A stretch of DNA of 64,000 nucleotides from Woeseiaceae bacterium (GTDB taxonomy: Bacteria > Pseudomonadota > Gammaproteobacteria > Steroidobacterales > Woeseiaceae). The stretch is taken from assembly GCA_028227395.1 (NCBI GenBank), contig JAOIZZ010000002.1, positions 62,001 to 126,000 on the forward strand, given 5' to 3'. A model generated the notes under the pieces. That model was not told the origin of the DNA. It saw only the letters and a list, made by a program, of their open reading frames with translations, and searched no databases. Positions 9,371-18,834 of this stretch are shown here, piece after piece (position 1 is the stretch's first letter; every line of letters starts with the position of its first letter). The position numbers and the translations under genes are program-made.

Positions 9371-10186
9371 ATGAAAAATTTATTTGAAATAATCAATGTA
9401 ACTGGCGCCGATCGTATTGCCTTTCTTCAGGGACAGTTTACTCAAAATATTGAGCTATTATCCTCTTCAAAGGTTCTTTTTGGTTCTCTATGCAGCCCCA
9501 AAGGACGAGTATTTGCTACATGCCAATTATTTGCAACAAAAGAAAATATTCACATCATTTTACCGTCACAAATGACAGACCTCGTCATTCAAAGACTTAA
9601 TCTATATAAACTCAGAGCTAATGTTTTTCTCGAAAGAAATAATAACACTCAATTATATTGCATTCATCGTCAAGATGATCAATCAACTATTCAGAATAAT
9701 AAATTTCTAGAGAATTATTTTGTCTGTCATGATCTTAAAAAAACCAATCATATGGAAATTATTATCTATGGAGAAAATCAAAAATCTAAAATGAAGAATT
9801 TTGATGCTCATCTGAATAACGAACAGTGGCGAGCAGCAAGAATTGCAAACGGAATTGTTGATATTGTTCCTGAAATTTCAGAAAAATATACACCTCATAT
9901 GCTAAATCTGGACATGCTGAAAGGAGTAAGTTTCAACAAGGGTTGTTATATAGGGCAGGAGATTGTCGCCAGGACAGAATATATAGGAAAAGTTAAAAGA
10001 CGTGCTATTTCTTATTCATTATCTACAAAAATAACCTCACGCGATGAGAAATTATTTCTCGATGAAAAATTGGTTGCCATTGATATTCTCTCCATCTCTG
10101 GGGAGATAATGATTGCATTAGTGAGCACATCAATTGCTAACGAGAATTTAACCTATGAAGGCGGAGTAGCGTCTCCCATGAGTTGA
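9371..10186 (+). CDS. ygfZ: Folate-binding YgfZ family protein
   Basis: YgfZ is a folate-binding protein of the GcvT-like fold that helps maintain certain Fe-S enzymes, including MiaB-type tRNA modification. The family signature KGCYIGQEIVARTEYIGKVKRR lies near residue 194 with the key cysteine. The N-terminal segment IINVTGADRIAFLQGQFTQNI is also typical. The 271-aa length is somewhat shorter than in E. coli. The gene is divergent from the sdh operon, which is rich in Fe-S protein, and convergent with lysS, ending 11 nt from the lysS stop. No terminator is visible in that gap. Confidence 0.92.
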   Translation: MKNLFEIINVTGADRIAFLQGQFTQNIELLSSSKVLFGSLCSPKGRVFATCQLFATKENIHIILPSQMTDLVIQRLNLYKLRANVFLERNNNTQLYCIHRQDDQSTIQNNKFLENYFVCHDLKKTNHMEIIIYGENQKSKMKNFDAHLNNEQWRAARIANGIVDIVPEISEKYTPHMLNLDMLKGVSFNKGCYIGQEIVARTEYIGKVKRRAISYSLSTKITSRDEKLFLDEKLVAIDILSISGEIMIALVSTSIANENLTYEGGVASPMS

Positions 10187-10197
10187 AAAAATACACT

Positions 10198-11697
10198 TTA
10201 ATCAAAATTTTCATGTCGCATATATGGGAACAGCAAAACATCTCTAATAGAAGGTGAATCAGTAAACAGCATGATCAGCCTATCTATTCCAATACCTAAA
10301 CCAGCTGTCGGTGGTAACCCATATTCAAGTGCTCTAATATAATCATGGTCAAAAGACATGGCCTCTTCATCACCCGCTGCTGCATTTGAAACCTGTTCTA
10401 AAAATCTTTGCGACTGATCTTCCGAATCATTTAACTCGGAAAAGCCATTTGCCAATTCCCTGCCTGAGACAAAGAACTCAAATCGATCTGTAATAAATGA
10501 GTCATCATCGTTCTTTCTGGATAAGGGTGAGATTTCAGTTGGATAAGCATATATAAAAGTTGGAGAGATTAAATGCTGCTCGCATGTTTTATCAAAAATT
10601 TCAGCTTGAATTTTTCCCGGACCATAATTAGCTTGAATTTTAATGCCCATTCTTTCAGCATAAGCTTTCATATAATCTAAATCTCGAATATTCTCACTTT
10701 TAATATCTTTATTGTATTTACAAATAACCTCTTCCATCGTAAGACGTTGAAATTTTTTTGAAAAGTCTATGGATTGTTCTTGATAGTTAATTACTAAAGA
10801 ATTATGAATTACCTCACTAATCCCACGCATTAAATCTTCCACTAATTGCATAAAATCCTCATAATCAGCATATGCACGATAAAGTTCCAACATGGTAAAT
10901 TCTGGATTATGCTGAGTGGATACGCCTTCATTTCTGAAATTTCGATTAATTTCATAAACTCGCTCAAACCCACCTACCACTAATCTCTTCAAAAATAGTT
11001 CTGGCGCTATCCTTAAGTAGAGTTTCATATCTAATGCGTTATGATGTGTCTCAAATGGTTTTGCAACTGCTCCACCCGGAACGCTGTGCATCATTGGTGT
11101 TTCAACTTCCATAAAATCCTGAGAATCCAAGAAAGATCTAATGAATGATACAATTTTCGTTCGAGCCAAGAAGACATCACGGCTATCTTTATTCATGATT
11201 AAATCAGCGTAACGCTGTCTATATCGAGTTTCTTGATCAGCTAAGCCATGATATTTCTCTGGAAGCGGCCTGAGTGATTTTGTCAATACATTAGCTTGAT
11301 CTGCGAGAATGGTCAATTCATCAGTATTCGTTTTAAACAAAATTCCAGTAATATTTAAAATATCACCCACATCCCATTTTTTAAAATCTTGATAATGCCC
11401 TTCGGGTAAACGATCGCGCTCCATCCTAATTTGAATTTGACCACTGACATCTTGTATCTTAATAAAACTCGCTTTTCCCATGACTCGCTTCACCATCATA
11501 CGTCCGGAGACTGTCACTTCAATTTGAGCACTTGCAAGACTCTCTTTATCAGATGCATCATGCTTTAGATGCATCTCATGAGCGAAATTTTTTCGACGAA
11601 AATGATTTGGAAAAGCATTACCATGCTCTCGCAAAAGGGATAACTTCCTTCTTCTTTCTTTGATTAACTCATTTTCATTATTATTTTTATTTTCCAC
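10198..11697 (-). CDS. lysS: Lysyl-tRNA synthetase, class II
   Basis: LysS charges tRNA-Lys with lysine in the cytosol. The N-terminal OB-fold anticodon-binding domain ([23 protein letters not shown], about residues 65-90) is followed by the class II catalytic domain. Motif 2 is in [28 protein letters not shown], and motif 3 is [26 protein letters not shown]. At 499 aa the length is normal. The start is GTG with AGGGA 6 nt upstream, formed by the last bases of prfB. It directly abuts the prfB stop, reproducing the conserved prfB-lysS pair. Confidence 0.97.
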   Translation of the reverse strand: MENKNNNENELIKERRRKLSLLREHGNAFPNHFRRKNFAHEMHLKHDASDKESLASAQIEVTVSGRMMVKRVMGKASFIKIQDVSGQIQIRMERDRLPEGHYQDFKKWDVGDILNITGILFKTNTDELTILADQANVLTKSLRPLPEKYHGLADQETRYRQRYADLIMNKDSRDVFLARTKIVSFIRSFLDSQDFMEVETPMMHSVPGGAVAKPFETHHNALDMKLYLRIAPELFLKRLVVGGFERVYEINRNFRNEGVSTQHNPEFTMLELYRAYADYEDFMQLVEDLMRGISEVIHNSLVINYQEQSIDFSKKFQRLTMEEVICKYNKDIKSENIRDLDYMKAYAERMGIKIQANYGPGKIQAEIFDKTCEQHLISPTFIYAYPTEISPLSRKNDDDSFITDRFEFFVSGRELANGFSELNDSEDQSQRFLEQVSNAAAGDEEAMSFDHDYIRALEYGLPPTAGLGIGIDRLIMLFTDSPSIRDVLLFPYMRHENFD

Positions 11698-12796
11698 TTA
11701 CAATCCCTGCTTTAAACTAGCCTCAATAAATTTATCTAGATCACCGTCCAATACAGCCTGTGTATTACCGGTCTCTATACCCGTTCTTAGATCTTTTATA
11801 CGACTTTGGTCTAGCACATAAGATCTTATTTGACTTCCCCAGCCAACATCTGCTTTAGAATCTTCAAGCAAAGATGCTTCTGAATTCTTTTTTTGTAACG
11901 CCAACTCATAAAGTTTTGCTTTTAATTGTTTCATCGCTGTGGCTTTATTCTTATGCTGAGACCTATCATTTTGACATTGTACTACTACATTAGTCGGTAA
12001 GTGTGTAATTCTTACCGCAGATTCTGTTCGATTTACATGTTGACCGCCTGCACCACTTGCACGATAGACATCGATTCTAAGCTCAGATGGATCTATCTCA
12101 ATCTCAATATTATCATTCACTTCAGGCATGACAAAAACAGAAGCGAAAGAGGTATGTCTTTTATTACCAGAATCAAATGGTGACTTCCTAACAAGCCTAT
12201 GCACGCCTGTTTCAGTTCTAAGCCAGCCATAGACATACTCGCCAGAAACCTGAATAGTTGCACTTTTAATTCCAGCTACTTCTCCAGCTGAAACCTCAAT
12301 AATCTCAACTTTATATTCATGAGCTTCCGCCCATCTTAAGTACATTCTTAGTAACATCTCAGCCCAATCTTGAGCTTCTGTACCTCCAGCTCCAGATTGA
12401 ATGTCAATAAATGCATTAGAATCATCCATTTCACCATTAAACATTCTGCGAAATTCTAATAAAGCAACTTGCTTTTCTAAATTATCAATTTCAGTCAAAA
12501 TATCATAAATAGTAGACTGATCTTCTTCTGCAAGCGCCAAAACCATCAACTCTTTAGATTCACTACATAACGATTGCATGGCATCCAATCCATCTACAAT
12601 CGATTCTAAGGTCGCACGTTCCCTACCTAAAGATTGAGCCCTATCTGGTTTATTCCAGACATCAGGATCTTCAAGCTCTCTTCGAACTTCAGTAAGCCGC
12701 TCAGACTTAATCTCATAGTCAAAGATACCCCCTCAGCGAATCTATACGCTCAAGAATATTATTTATTTTTTGTTTTAAGCTATTGATCTCAATCAT
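11698..12796 (-). CDS. prfB: Peptide chain release factor 2 (programmed +1 frameshift)
   Basis: RF2 terminates translation at UGA and UAA. The ORF track gives only an internal piece (11698..12588). The true gene starts at the ATG at 12796, reads 25 codons ([10 protein letters not shown]...SLRGYL), meets an in-frame UGA at 12721-12719 and shifts +1 to continue [12 protein letters not shown]. The product is 365 aa, the same as E. coli RF2. The stop-recognition tripeptide SPF ([15 protein letters not shown]) and the catalytic GGQ ([12 protein letters not shown]) are present. Expression is autoregulated, since scarce RF2 favours the frameshift. The gene is followed immediately by lysS and preceded by recJ with a 4-nt gap. 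Confidence 0.97.
12715..12735 (-). promoter_or_regulatory. prfB programmed +1 frameshift site
   Basis: On the coding strand the sequence reads AGGGGGTATCTTTGACTA. An internal Shine-Dalgarno-like AGGGGG lies three nucleotides before the slippery CTT codon, which is followed by the stop TGA and a C. This is the canonical prfB recoding signal: the ribosome stalls at UGA when RF2 is scarce, and the peptidyl-tRNA slips from CUU to UUU. Reading frames before and after the site join into one RF2 protein, which confirms it. Confidence 0.96.
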
Positions 12797-12800
12797 AATA

Positions 12801-14498
12801 TTAGACTATATAAATCTTCTCTACTAATAATTGAACGGAAGTCTTTCCTCTAAATTCATTTATTTGCAATTTGTAAACTAATTCTATCGCATCTCTTGCT
12901 ACAATACTGCCCTGATTAAAAGCGATAGCATCGATAAATGTCTCACTTTTTATGGGTTTAACTCTCATCTTAAGATGATTCTCACCAACCACCCGCTGAT
13001 CTATTAAATAAAATTTTCCATAGAATAAAGGTTCATCAAATCCAGCCCCCCACGGACCATAATCTTTGATCATTTGAGCAAATTCAATCGTGAGTTTTTG
13101 ATGAGGTATTTGACCGTCAATATATATTGCACCAGTGAAATCAGCCATCGGATAAAGTTTTTTTATATGAGTCGTTGCGTGAATTTTAAATTCCTCAAAG
13201 TTATCTTCTTTTATCGTTAGGCCAGCTGCCATCGAGTGGCCGCCATATTTTTCAATTAGATGAGGATTTTCAGTAGCAATTGATTCAAGTAAGTCTCTAA
13301 TATGTATCCCTGAAATAGATCTTGCTGATCCTTTGAAGGTACCTTGATTTTCTTCAGCAAATGCAATAACTGGTCTATTGCAATGATCTTTTAGCCTTGA
13401 AGCAACTAAACCGACCAGGCCTTGATGCCAATTTTTATCATAAATACACAGGCATGATGGTAAATTTTTTGCATTGAATTTTTCAATATATGCATGAGCT
13501 TCACGTTGCATTTGTTGCTCGATATTTTGCCGTTTTTTATTTTTTTCAATGAGAGATGCAGCGCATTGCATGGCAACTGAATCATCTTCAGTTATTAGAC
13601 ACTCAATTCCAATTGATATATCTTCCAACCTTCCTGCAGCATTAATTTTTGGCCCCAAAGAAAACCCTAAATCCATACTTGTCAATTTACTATAGTCTTT
13701 TCCAGATTGTTTAATGAGGCTTAAAATACCTGGTACACATTGTTTATTTTGAATTCTCTTCAAGCCTTCATTAACTAAAATTCTATTATTAAAATCAAGT
13801 TTTACCACATCTGCGACTGTACCTAACGCAACTAAATCGAGATAGCGAGCAGAAATCTTTGCTGCATCAGCTTGTCCTTTGAGTTGTAATTCTCTTCCAA
13901 GGCCGGCCATAAGGTAAAAAGCCACTCCAACCCCTGCTAGATTTCTACTAATAAATTTACTATCTTTTAAGTTTGGATTAACTATTACATTAGCATTGGG
14001 CAGATCAGGGCCAGGCAAATGATGATCTGTCACCATCACATCAATTCCTAATTGACGAGCTTTATTCACCCCATCAATGCTTGAGATACCATTATCAACA
14101 GTAATTAAAAGTTGCGGGTGAGATTTCTTTGCATCTTCAATAATCTTTGATGTCAATCCATAGCCATAATAAAATCTATTGGGCACAATATAGCTGATTT
14201 TTTTATAACCATAATCACTCAGACAGCGCATCAACAGTGCTATACTTGTTGCACCATCGACATCGTAATCTCCTACGATAAGAATATTTTTATCCTTATG
14301 CTTCAGGAGTAACTGTATTGCCTCATCTAGATTCTCAAGTGAACTGATCGGTGCCAAAGCACTCAGTTTGTAATCGTACTCTTCTTTATTTTCAACGCCT
14401 CTTGATGATAAAACTTTGGCTATAATAGGATCAATCTCTCCCAATAAATTTATATCTTTATATTTTCTTTCATATATATTTGGTTTTTTTTGGTTCAT
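12801..14498 (-). CDS. recJ: Single-stranded-DNA-specific exonuclease RecJ
   Basis: RecJ degrades single-stranded DNA 5' to 3' in recombination and mismatch repair. The DHH-family motifs are clear: VGDYDVDGATSIALL (motif I), VTVDNGISS (motif II), VTDHHLPGPDLPNANVIVNPN (motif III) and LVALGTVADVVKL (motif IV). The DHHA1 segment KYGGHSMAAGLTI lies in the second half, and a C-terminal OB-like region follows. The length of 565 aa is normal. The gene lies between an RpfE-like gene (1-nt overlap) and prfB, an order also found in other proteobacteria. Confidence 0.96.
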   Translation of the reverse strand: MNQKKPNIYERKYKDINLLGEIDPIIAKVLSSRGVENKEEYDYKLSALAPISSLENLDEAIQLLLKHKDKNILIVGDYDVDGATSIALLMRCLSDYGYKKISYIVPNRFYYGYGLTSKIIEDAKKSHPQLLITVDNGISSIDGVNKARQLGIDVMVTDHHLPGPDLPNANVIVNPNLKDSKFISRNLAGVGVAFYLMAGLGRELQLKGQADAAKISARYLDLVALGTVADVVKLDFNNRILVNEGLKRIQNKQCVPGILSLIKQSGKDYSKLTSMDLGFSLGPKINAAGRLEDISIGIECLITEDDSVAMQCAASLIEKNKKRQNIEQQMQREAHAYIEKFNAKNLPSCLCIYDKNWHQGLVGLVASRLKDHCNRPVIAFAEENQGTFKGSARSISGIHIRDLLESIATENPHLIEKYGGHSMAAGLTIKEDNFEEFKIHATTHIKKLYPMADFTGAIYIDGQIPHQKLTIEFAQMIKDYGPWGAGFDEPLFYGKFYLIDQRVVGENHLKMRVKPIKSETFIDAIAFNQGSIVARDAIELVYKLQINEFRGKTSVQLLVEKIYIV

Positions 14499-15475
14499 TA
14501 ATAATGTCCAATTTTTTTTACAAAATCCGGTTTACGCCATATTCTATATTTATGGTAAGCGCTTATATCGGCTGTCCACCCATCTCTGAAAATTAAAATT
14601 AATCGCTCAGGTTTGTATTTACTCTGATACTGATGAATTGAACTTAAAAAGCCTCTTAAATTGTTGGCATTTGAATTATGAGGATCATTATCATTGGCTG
14701 TAACCGCAACAAATGAATTTCGATCTAGATTCAATAAATTTTCTAAATCTGAGTGAAATGGTTTAGTTTCTGACTCAGAGGCATACCAATAACCTTTGAG
14801 GATATGATTATTTGAATACAACACAGGTAATTTTTTTGTTACTAAAGAATCGATGTAACCACCACCCCATAACCACAAAGAGTTAAATAGATTACTATCA
14901 ATAGATTTATTATCATAAATTAACATCTGAATTTCGTTGATTAATTGACCGTATATCTGAGACTGATATCCACTAGGAAAAACTTGATTAATACTTAGAT
15001 TTAATATCTCAGTAGGCGAATAACTACTCGTTGGAATTGAATGTTTTGATTGTATATAACCCGTAATACCATTAGTCATAAGATCAACTGAATACTCTTT
15101 TGCTAAAATTTTATTTATTTCTTTATAAACAAATACCATATCTTTTTTATCTATCAATTTTTTGCTTATTGATTTAACAAGCATTCGATCTAAATGTGCT
15201 TGGATAAAAACTGGATCTGCTGAAGCAATCCAGTTCATTGGTTTTTTTTTAGTTTCTCCATAATATCTTAGCGCACCAAAACTATATATTTCTTCAGGTG
15301 CATCAAGATAATATAAGATACGATTAATTATATTTTTAGTAGGTTTATTGTACGTAAGATTTGATCTTGCAAGCCAGTTTTGCAGATTAAGATCTATATC
15401 AATGCATTCCCCTAGTGCAGGTAATACTATTATGGAGAAAGGATTTTTGACTGATGGCATCATGAGACCAAACAT
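14498..15475 (-). CDS. RpfE-type cofactor-independent phosphoglycerate mutase-like protein
   Basis: I recognise this as the proteobacterial family named after Xanthomonas RpfE and annotated as a phosphoglycerate-mutase-like regulatory protein. The best motif is NEIQMLIYDNKSIDSNLFNSLWLWGGG around residues 188-214, with the N-terminal pattern FSIIVLPALGE and the C-terminal ERLILIFRDGWTADIS. The true activity is not established, and I see no complete set of alkaline-phosphatase-type metal ligands. The gene lies immediately upstream of recJ with a 1-nt overlap, its usual neighbour. The product is 325 aa with no signal peptide, so it is probably cytosolic. Confidence 0.75.
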   Translation of the reverse strand: MFGLMMPSVKNPFSIIVLPALGECIDIDLNLQNWLARSNLTYNKPTKNIINRILYYLDAPEEIYSFGALRYYGETKKKPMNWIASADPVFIQAHLDRMLVKSISKKLIDKKDMVFVYKEINKILAKEYSVDLMTNGITGYIQSKHSIPTSSYSPTEILNLSINQVFPSGYQSQIYGQLINEIQMLIYDNKSIDSNLFNSLWLWGGGYIDSLVTKKLPVLYSNNHILKGYWYASESETKPFHSDLENLLNLDRNSFVAVTANDNDPHNSNANNLRGFLSSIHQYQSKYKPERLILIFRDGWTADISAYHKYRIWRKPDFVKKIGHY

Positions 15476-15543
15476 ATTATTATCAAATATTATCGCACAA
15501 AAAATTAATTATTTTCATAACGCACTAGAAAAGTAAATATTAA

Positions 15544-15909
15544 ATGAAATTCACAAAAGATCAGGGTTCTGAGATTACAATTAGACAAATTGAAGATAAT
15601 CGAATCAAGATAGGTAATAACTTCATCAATCACTCCTGTATAGTTACCTCAGAAGAAATTCTTGGTGAATGGGATAAAAACAATGCAGATGTTACCACTT
15701 ACAAGGATCTTGAATTTATTCTAGAAAAGAAACCGGATATATTAATTTTTGGTACTGGTAAAAAGGTGGTCCTGCCTAATCGTAACCTAGTATTTGATCT
15801 AGCAAAAAAAAATATAGGGCTAGAAGTTATGACCACTGCAGCAGCTTGCAGAACATTTAATATTTTAATTTCCGAGGACAGAAGTCCAATTGCAATATTG
15901 ATTTTATAA
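15544..15909 (+). CDS. Mth938-like domain protein (NDUFAF3/DUF498 family)
   Basis: This 121-residue protein has the Mth938-like fold signature: ILIFGTGKKVVLPNRNLVFDLAKKNIGLEVMTTAAACRTFNILISEDR. The mitochondrial relative NDUFAF3 takes part in complex I assembly, but the function of bacterial members is not settled. The gene stands alone on the plus strand between the divergent RpfE-like gene and convergent nlpD, ending 8 nt from the nlpD stop. It is short but its motif is strong, so I treat it as real. Confidence 0.87.
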   Translation: MKFTKDQGSEITIRQIEDNRIKIGNNFINHSCIVTSEEILGEWDKNNADVTTYKDLEFILEKKPDILIFGTGKKVVLPNRNLVFDLAKKNIGLEVMTTAAACRTFNILISEDRSPIAILIL

Positions 15910-15917
15910 ATTAGTTA

Positions 15918-16622
15918 CTAAGACTTTCCAATAAAACTTAACGGATCTACCGGATCACTGTTGCGTCGTATCTCAAAATATAATCTTGGTAATTTTTCTG
16001 GACCAATTCCCATAGTGGCTATCTTTTGACCTTTAACAATCCAATCACCTTCTTTTACAATCAATCCTTCGTTATATCCGTAAGCGCTAAGATACGTATT
16101 ATCATGCTCTATAATAATTAATTGGCCGTAACCCACCAAACCGTTGCCTGCATAGACAACTCGACCATCAGAGGCAGCATTAATTGCTTGTCCTAGTTTA
16201 CCACTCAATAAAATTCCACTAAATAATTTAGAGCTTTTAGAGAATTGCCTAATAACTTTACCATTAGTGGGGCTGACCCATTTTAAATTCCTGTTATTGC
16301 TGGTGACGCTTGTCCGTTTATTTTTCCTTGTTATCTTTTGTTTGTTTGATTTAGCAACAATTTTTTTTACTTTTGCAAAATCAGTCGGGGCTGTTAGCTT
16401 TATTATTTGACCTGGATATATCAAAGCTTTCGATGAAATTTGATTCCAAGCGATCAAATTTTGATAATCTAAACCATAACGCCAAGCAATAACATAAAGA
16501 GTTTCGCCAGAACGCACGAAATGACGTTTTTCCGATGATTCTTCCAACTGAATAGAGCTGCAAGATAAAAGAAATAAAGATAGAGTAATAAAAGTGATAA
16601 TTTTTTTATAATCCATACACAT
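15918..16622 (-). CDS. nlpD: NlpD-like lipoprotein with LysM and degenerate M23 (LytM) domain
   Basis: The N-terminus is a lipoprotein signal peptide with lipobox LLSC near residue 21. A LysM domain follows (HFVRSGETLYVIAWRYGLDYQNLIAWNQI), then a basic linker and a LytM/M23 domain (SDGRVVYAGNGLVGYGQLIIIEHDN to YFEIRRNSDPVDPLSFI). The zinc ligands of active M23 peptidases are absent: there is no HxxxD, the YAHL position reads YGYN, and HLHFE reads RLYFE. The protein therefore probably activates an amidase at the septum, as NlpD and EnvC do. AAGGA 9 nt upstream supports the ATG at 16622. It follows surE-pcm-yqaA as in relatives, but no rpoS follows. Confidence 0.9.
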   Translation of the reverse strand: MCMDYKKIITFITLSLFLLSCSSIQLEESSEKRHFVRSGETLYVIAWRYGLDYQNLIAWNQISSKALIYPGQIIKLTAPTDFAKVKKIVAKSNKQKITRKNKRTSVTSNNRNLKWVSPTNGKVIRQFSKSSKLFSGILLSGKLGQAINAASDGRVVYAGNGLVGYGQLIIIEHDNTYLSAYGYNEGLIVKEGDWIVKGQKIATMGIGPEKLPRLYFEIRRNSDPVDPLSFIGKS

Positions 16623-16699
16623 TTTAATTTTTCCTTGTAAAAATAGATTCTAAAAAATTATTACGCATTTACTATAATTGAATTCAGGCTATAAAATTA

Positions 16700-17269
16700 T
16701 CAATACATTAAAAATGCGGCTATGAGTAATACTATAGACCAGCCTATTCGCTCTATAAAACTTTCCAAAAATAGAGAAATACGTTCACCAAAAAAAGAAA
16801 TCATAGCTGCAATTAAAAAAAATCTTGCACCTCTACCTAATAAAGAAAATAAAATAAATCCAATTAAATTAATTCCTGTAATACCAGCCGCAATCGTAAA
16901 GATTTTATATGGTATAGGAGAAATTCCTGCTAAGAGAACCGCCCATAGACCCCATTCTTCAAACCAAGCTTTCGAAATTTGAAACGAATGCCAATAATTT
17001 GAATCTCTTAACCATAATTCTAATGAATCAAAGATAAAATACCCAATGAAATAACCAAATATACCTCCAAGAACTGAGGCTAAAGTTGTTATCAAAGCAT
17101 AATACCAAGCTTTCTTTTTATCAGCCAAGCACATAGGTATCAACATTACGTCTGGCGGGATTGGGAAAAATGAAGATTCTGCAAAACTCAAGAAAAACAA
17201 ATAACGACGTGCCCTTAAGTCAGCTGACCATGATATTACTTTTTTATACAAGTAATTAAAAATATTCAT
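16700..17269 (-). CDS. YqaA/DedA-type VTT-domain membrane protein
   Basis: This is a 189-residue polytopic inner-membrane protein of the DedA/VTT (SNARE-associated) superfamily, closest to the YqaA branch. The re-entrant-loop motif FAESSFFPIPPDVMLIP lies near residue 30, and GISPIPYKIFTIAAGI forms the second, paired motif. DedA-family proteins have been linked to lipid translocation and membrane homeostasis. The substrate here is unknown. It lies between pcm and nlpD, a conserved context in many gammaproteobacteria. Confidence 0.85.
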   Translation of the reverse strand: MNIFNYLYKKVISWSADLRARRYLFFLSFAESSFFPIPPDVMLIPMCLADKKKAWYYALITTLASVLGGIFGYFIGYFIFDSLELWLRDSNYWHSFQISKAWFEEWGLWAVLLAGISPIPYKIFTIAAGITGINLIGFILFSLLGRGARFFLIAAMISFFGERISLFLESFIERIGWSIVLLIAAFLMY

Positions 17270-17322
17270 AGCTATATAATTTAATTGATTTAATTTTTTG
17301 TAAATAAGCCTCTGTAATCATC

Positions 17323-17952
17323 CTATTTCCCCTTAACCAATGGAACAAAGCTGACAGAGCCTAAATTTTTAGTCTCATAATGATCATGATTTCGCTTAAC
17401 AAGAATTAACTCCTGCTCTCTTGGTGGGCCAATCGGAATAATCAAAACTCCACCAATGTTTAATTGCTCTAGAAGATCATTTGGTAACTCAGGTGCTGCA
17501 GCGGCAACAATTATACCATCGTAAGGCCCATATTTTTGCCACCCCTTCCAGCCATCGCCATGGCGAAACTGGACATTATATATATTCATATCTCTTAAAC
17601 GTTGCTTTGTCTTTAGTAATAGACTGCGAATTAGCTCAACCGTATATATTTTCTTAAAAAACGAGGCAAGGATGGCGGTTTGATAACCACATCCAGTGCC
17701 AATTTCCAGGACGAAATCACCTTTAACTGAGTCAATAAGAGCCTCTGTCATTTTTGCTACAATGTAAGGCTGACTTATTGTTTGGCCCAATCCAATTGGA
17801 AGTGCAGTATCCTCATATGATCTAGATGCAAGCGCCTCATCAACAAATAAATGACGAGGGACATTTCTGATTCGCTCTAATACTAAATTAGACTCAATAC
17901 CTTGCTCTTTTAATCTTTCGATTAGTCTGTCACGAGTCCGATCAGACGTCAT
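17323..17952 (-). CDS. pcm: Protein-L-isoaspartate O-methyltransferase
   Basis: Pcm methylates isoaspartyl residues in aged proteins using SAM. The catalytic region LPIGLGQTISQPYIVAKMTEAL and the SAM-binding motif VLEIGTGCGYQTAILA are intact. The track start is a GTG at 17988 overlapping surE. I prefer the ATG at 17952 (MTSDRTRDRLIERLKEQGI), because family members commonly begin with this sequence and AAGG lies 7 nt upstream. The product is then 209 aa. The adjacent surE is the usual partner of pcm. Confidence 0.95.
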   Translation of the reverse strand: MTSDRTRDRLIERLKEQGIESNLVLERIRNVPRHLFVDEALASRSYEDTALPIGLGQTISQPYIVAKMTEALIDSVKGDFVLEIGTGCGYQTAILASFFKKIYTVELIRSLLLKTKQRLRDMNIYNVQFRHGDGWKGWQKYGPYDGIIVAAAAPELPNDLLEQLNIGGVLIIPIGPPREQELILVKRNHDHYETKNLGSVSFVPLVKGK

Positions 17953-17984
17953 CCCGATGCCTTTATTTTCAGGTATCAGTTTAC

Positions 17985-18728
17985 TCACTCAGTTAGCCAT
18001 TCAGTCATACCAGATAAGATTTTATGGTTAGTCATGTCTATATGAATAGGAGTAATTGATACTGAATTATTTTCTATGGCATGAAAATCAGTTCCGGGTC
18101 CGGCATCATTGCCCTCACCTGGAGGGCCTATTTTATAATCAAAAGTATTTTTTATATCTGATTTCATTACAAATGGTATTGAGCGGTGGCGTGTTCCCAG
18201 CCTAGTTGCAACCATTCCATTCAATTCTCGATAATTCTTATCTGGGACATTAATATTTAATATCGTATCAGATGAGAATGGGTGATCGTCAAATTTCTCA
18301 ACTAATTGCGAAGTTATCTTTGCCGCTACCTCATAGTTATCTATATTTTTTGCGATAGAAGAAACTGCTATTGAGGGTAACCCCAGAGCTCGACCCTCGA
18401 TTGCGGCCGCAACTGTCCCTGAATACAAAACATCTTCACCTAGATTTGCACCATGATTAATTCCAGAAATAACCATATCAGGCACTTTATCAAGGAAACC
18501 AGATAAGCCAAGATAAACCGTATCTGCTGGAGTGCCATTGACACAGTAAATATTCTTAGCAATTTTTTCAATTTGTAATGTTGAACGAAGGGATAATGCA
18601 CTACTGGAGCCTGAGTGATTTGACTTTGGTGCAAAAATTATAACCTCAGCAATTTCCCTTAAATGAGAAGCGAGGACATTAATACCTTCTGCTAAATATC
18701 CATCATCATTGCTTAATAAAATAATCAT
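17985..18728 (-). CDS. surE: 5'/3'-nucleotidase SurE
   Basis: SurE is a metal-dependent nucleoside-monophosphate phosphatase that also hydrolyses short polyphosphates. The N-terminal motif MIILLSNDDGYLAEGI carries the two metal-binding aspartates. SNHSGSSSALSLR and VISGINHGANLGEDVLYSGTVAAAIEGRALGLPSIAVS are further signature segments. The track begins at a TTG at 18734; the ATG at 18728 gives the canonical N-terminus and a 247-aa protein. It heads the surE-pcm-yqaA-nlpD operon and is divergent from the Smr-domain gene. Confidence 0.96.
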   Translation of the reverse strand: MIILLSNDDGYLAEGINVLASHLREIAEVIIFAPKSNHSGSSSALSLRSTLQIEKIAKNIYCVNGTPADTVYLGLSGFLDKVPDMVISGINHGANLGEDVLYSGTVAAAIEGRALGLPSIAVSSIAKNIDNYEVAAKITSQLVEKFDDHPFSSDTILNINVPDKNYRELNGMVATRLGTRHRSIPFVMKSDIKNTFDYKIGPPGEGNDAGPGTDFHAIENNSVSITPIHIDMTNHKILSGMTEWLTE

Positions 18729-18834
18729 TATCAAATTTTACATTTTTCAATATCAAGCAGCTATATATTTATCTTTTTTTATATGATTTAAAATAATAAT
18801 CTTTCTCTAATTTTATTGATACACTTAAATAATA

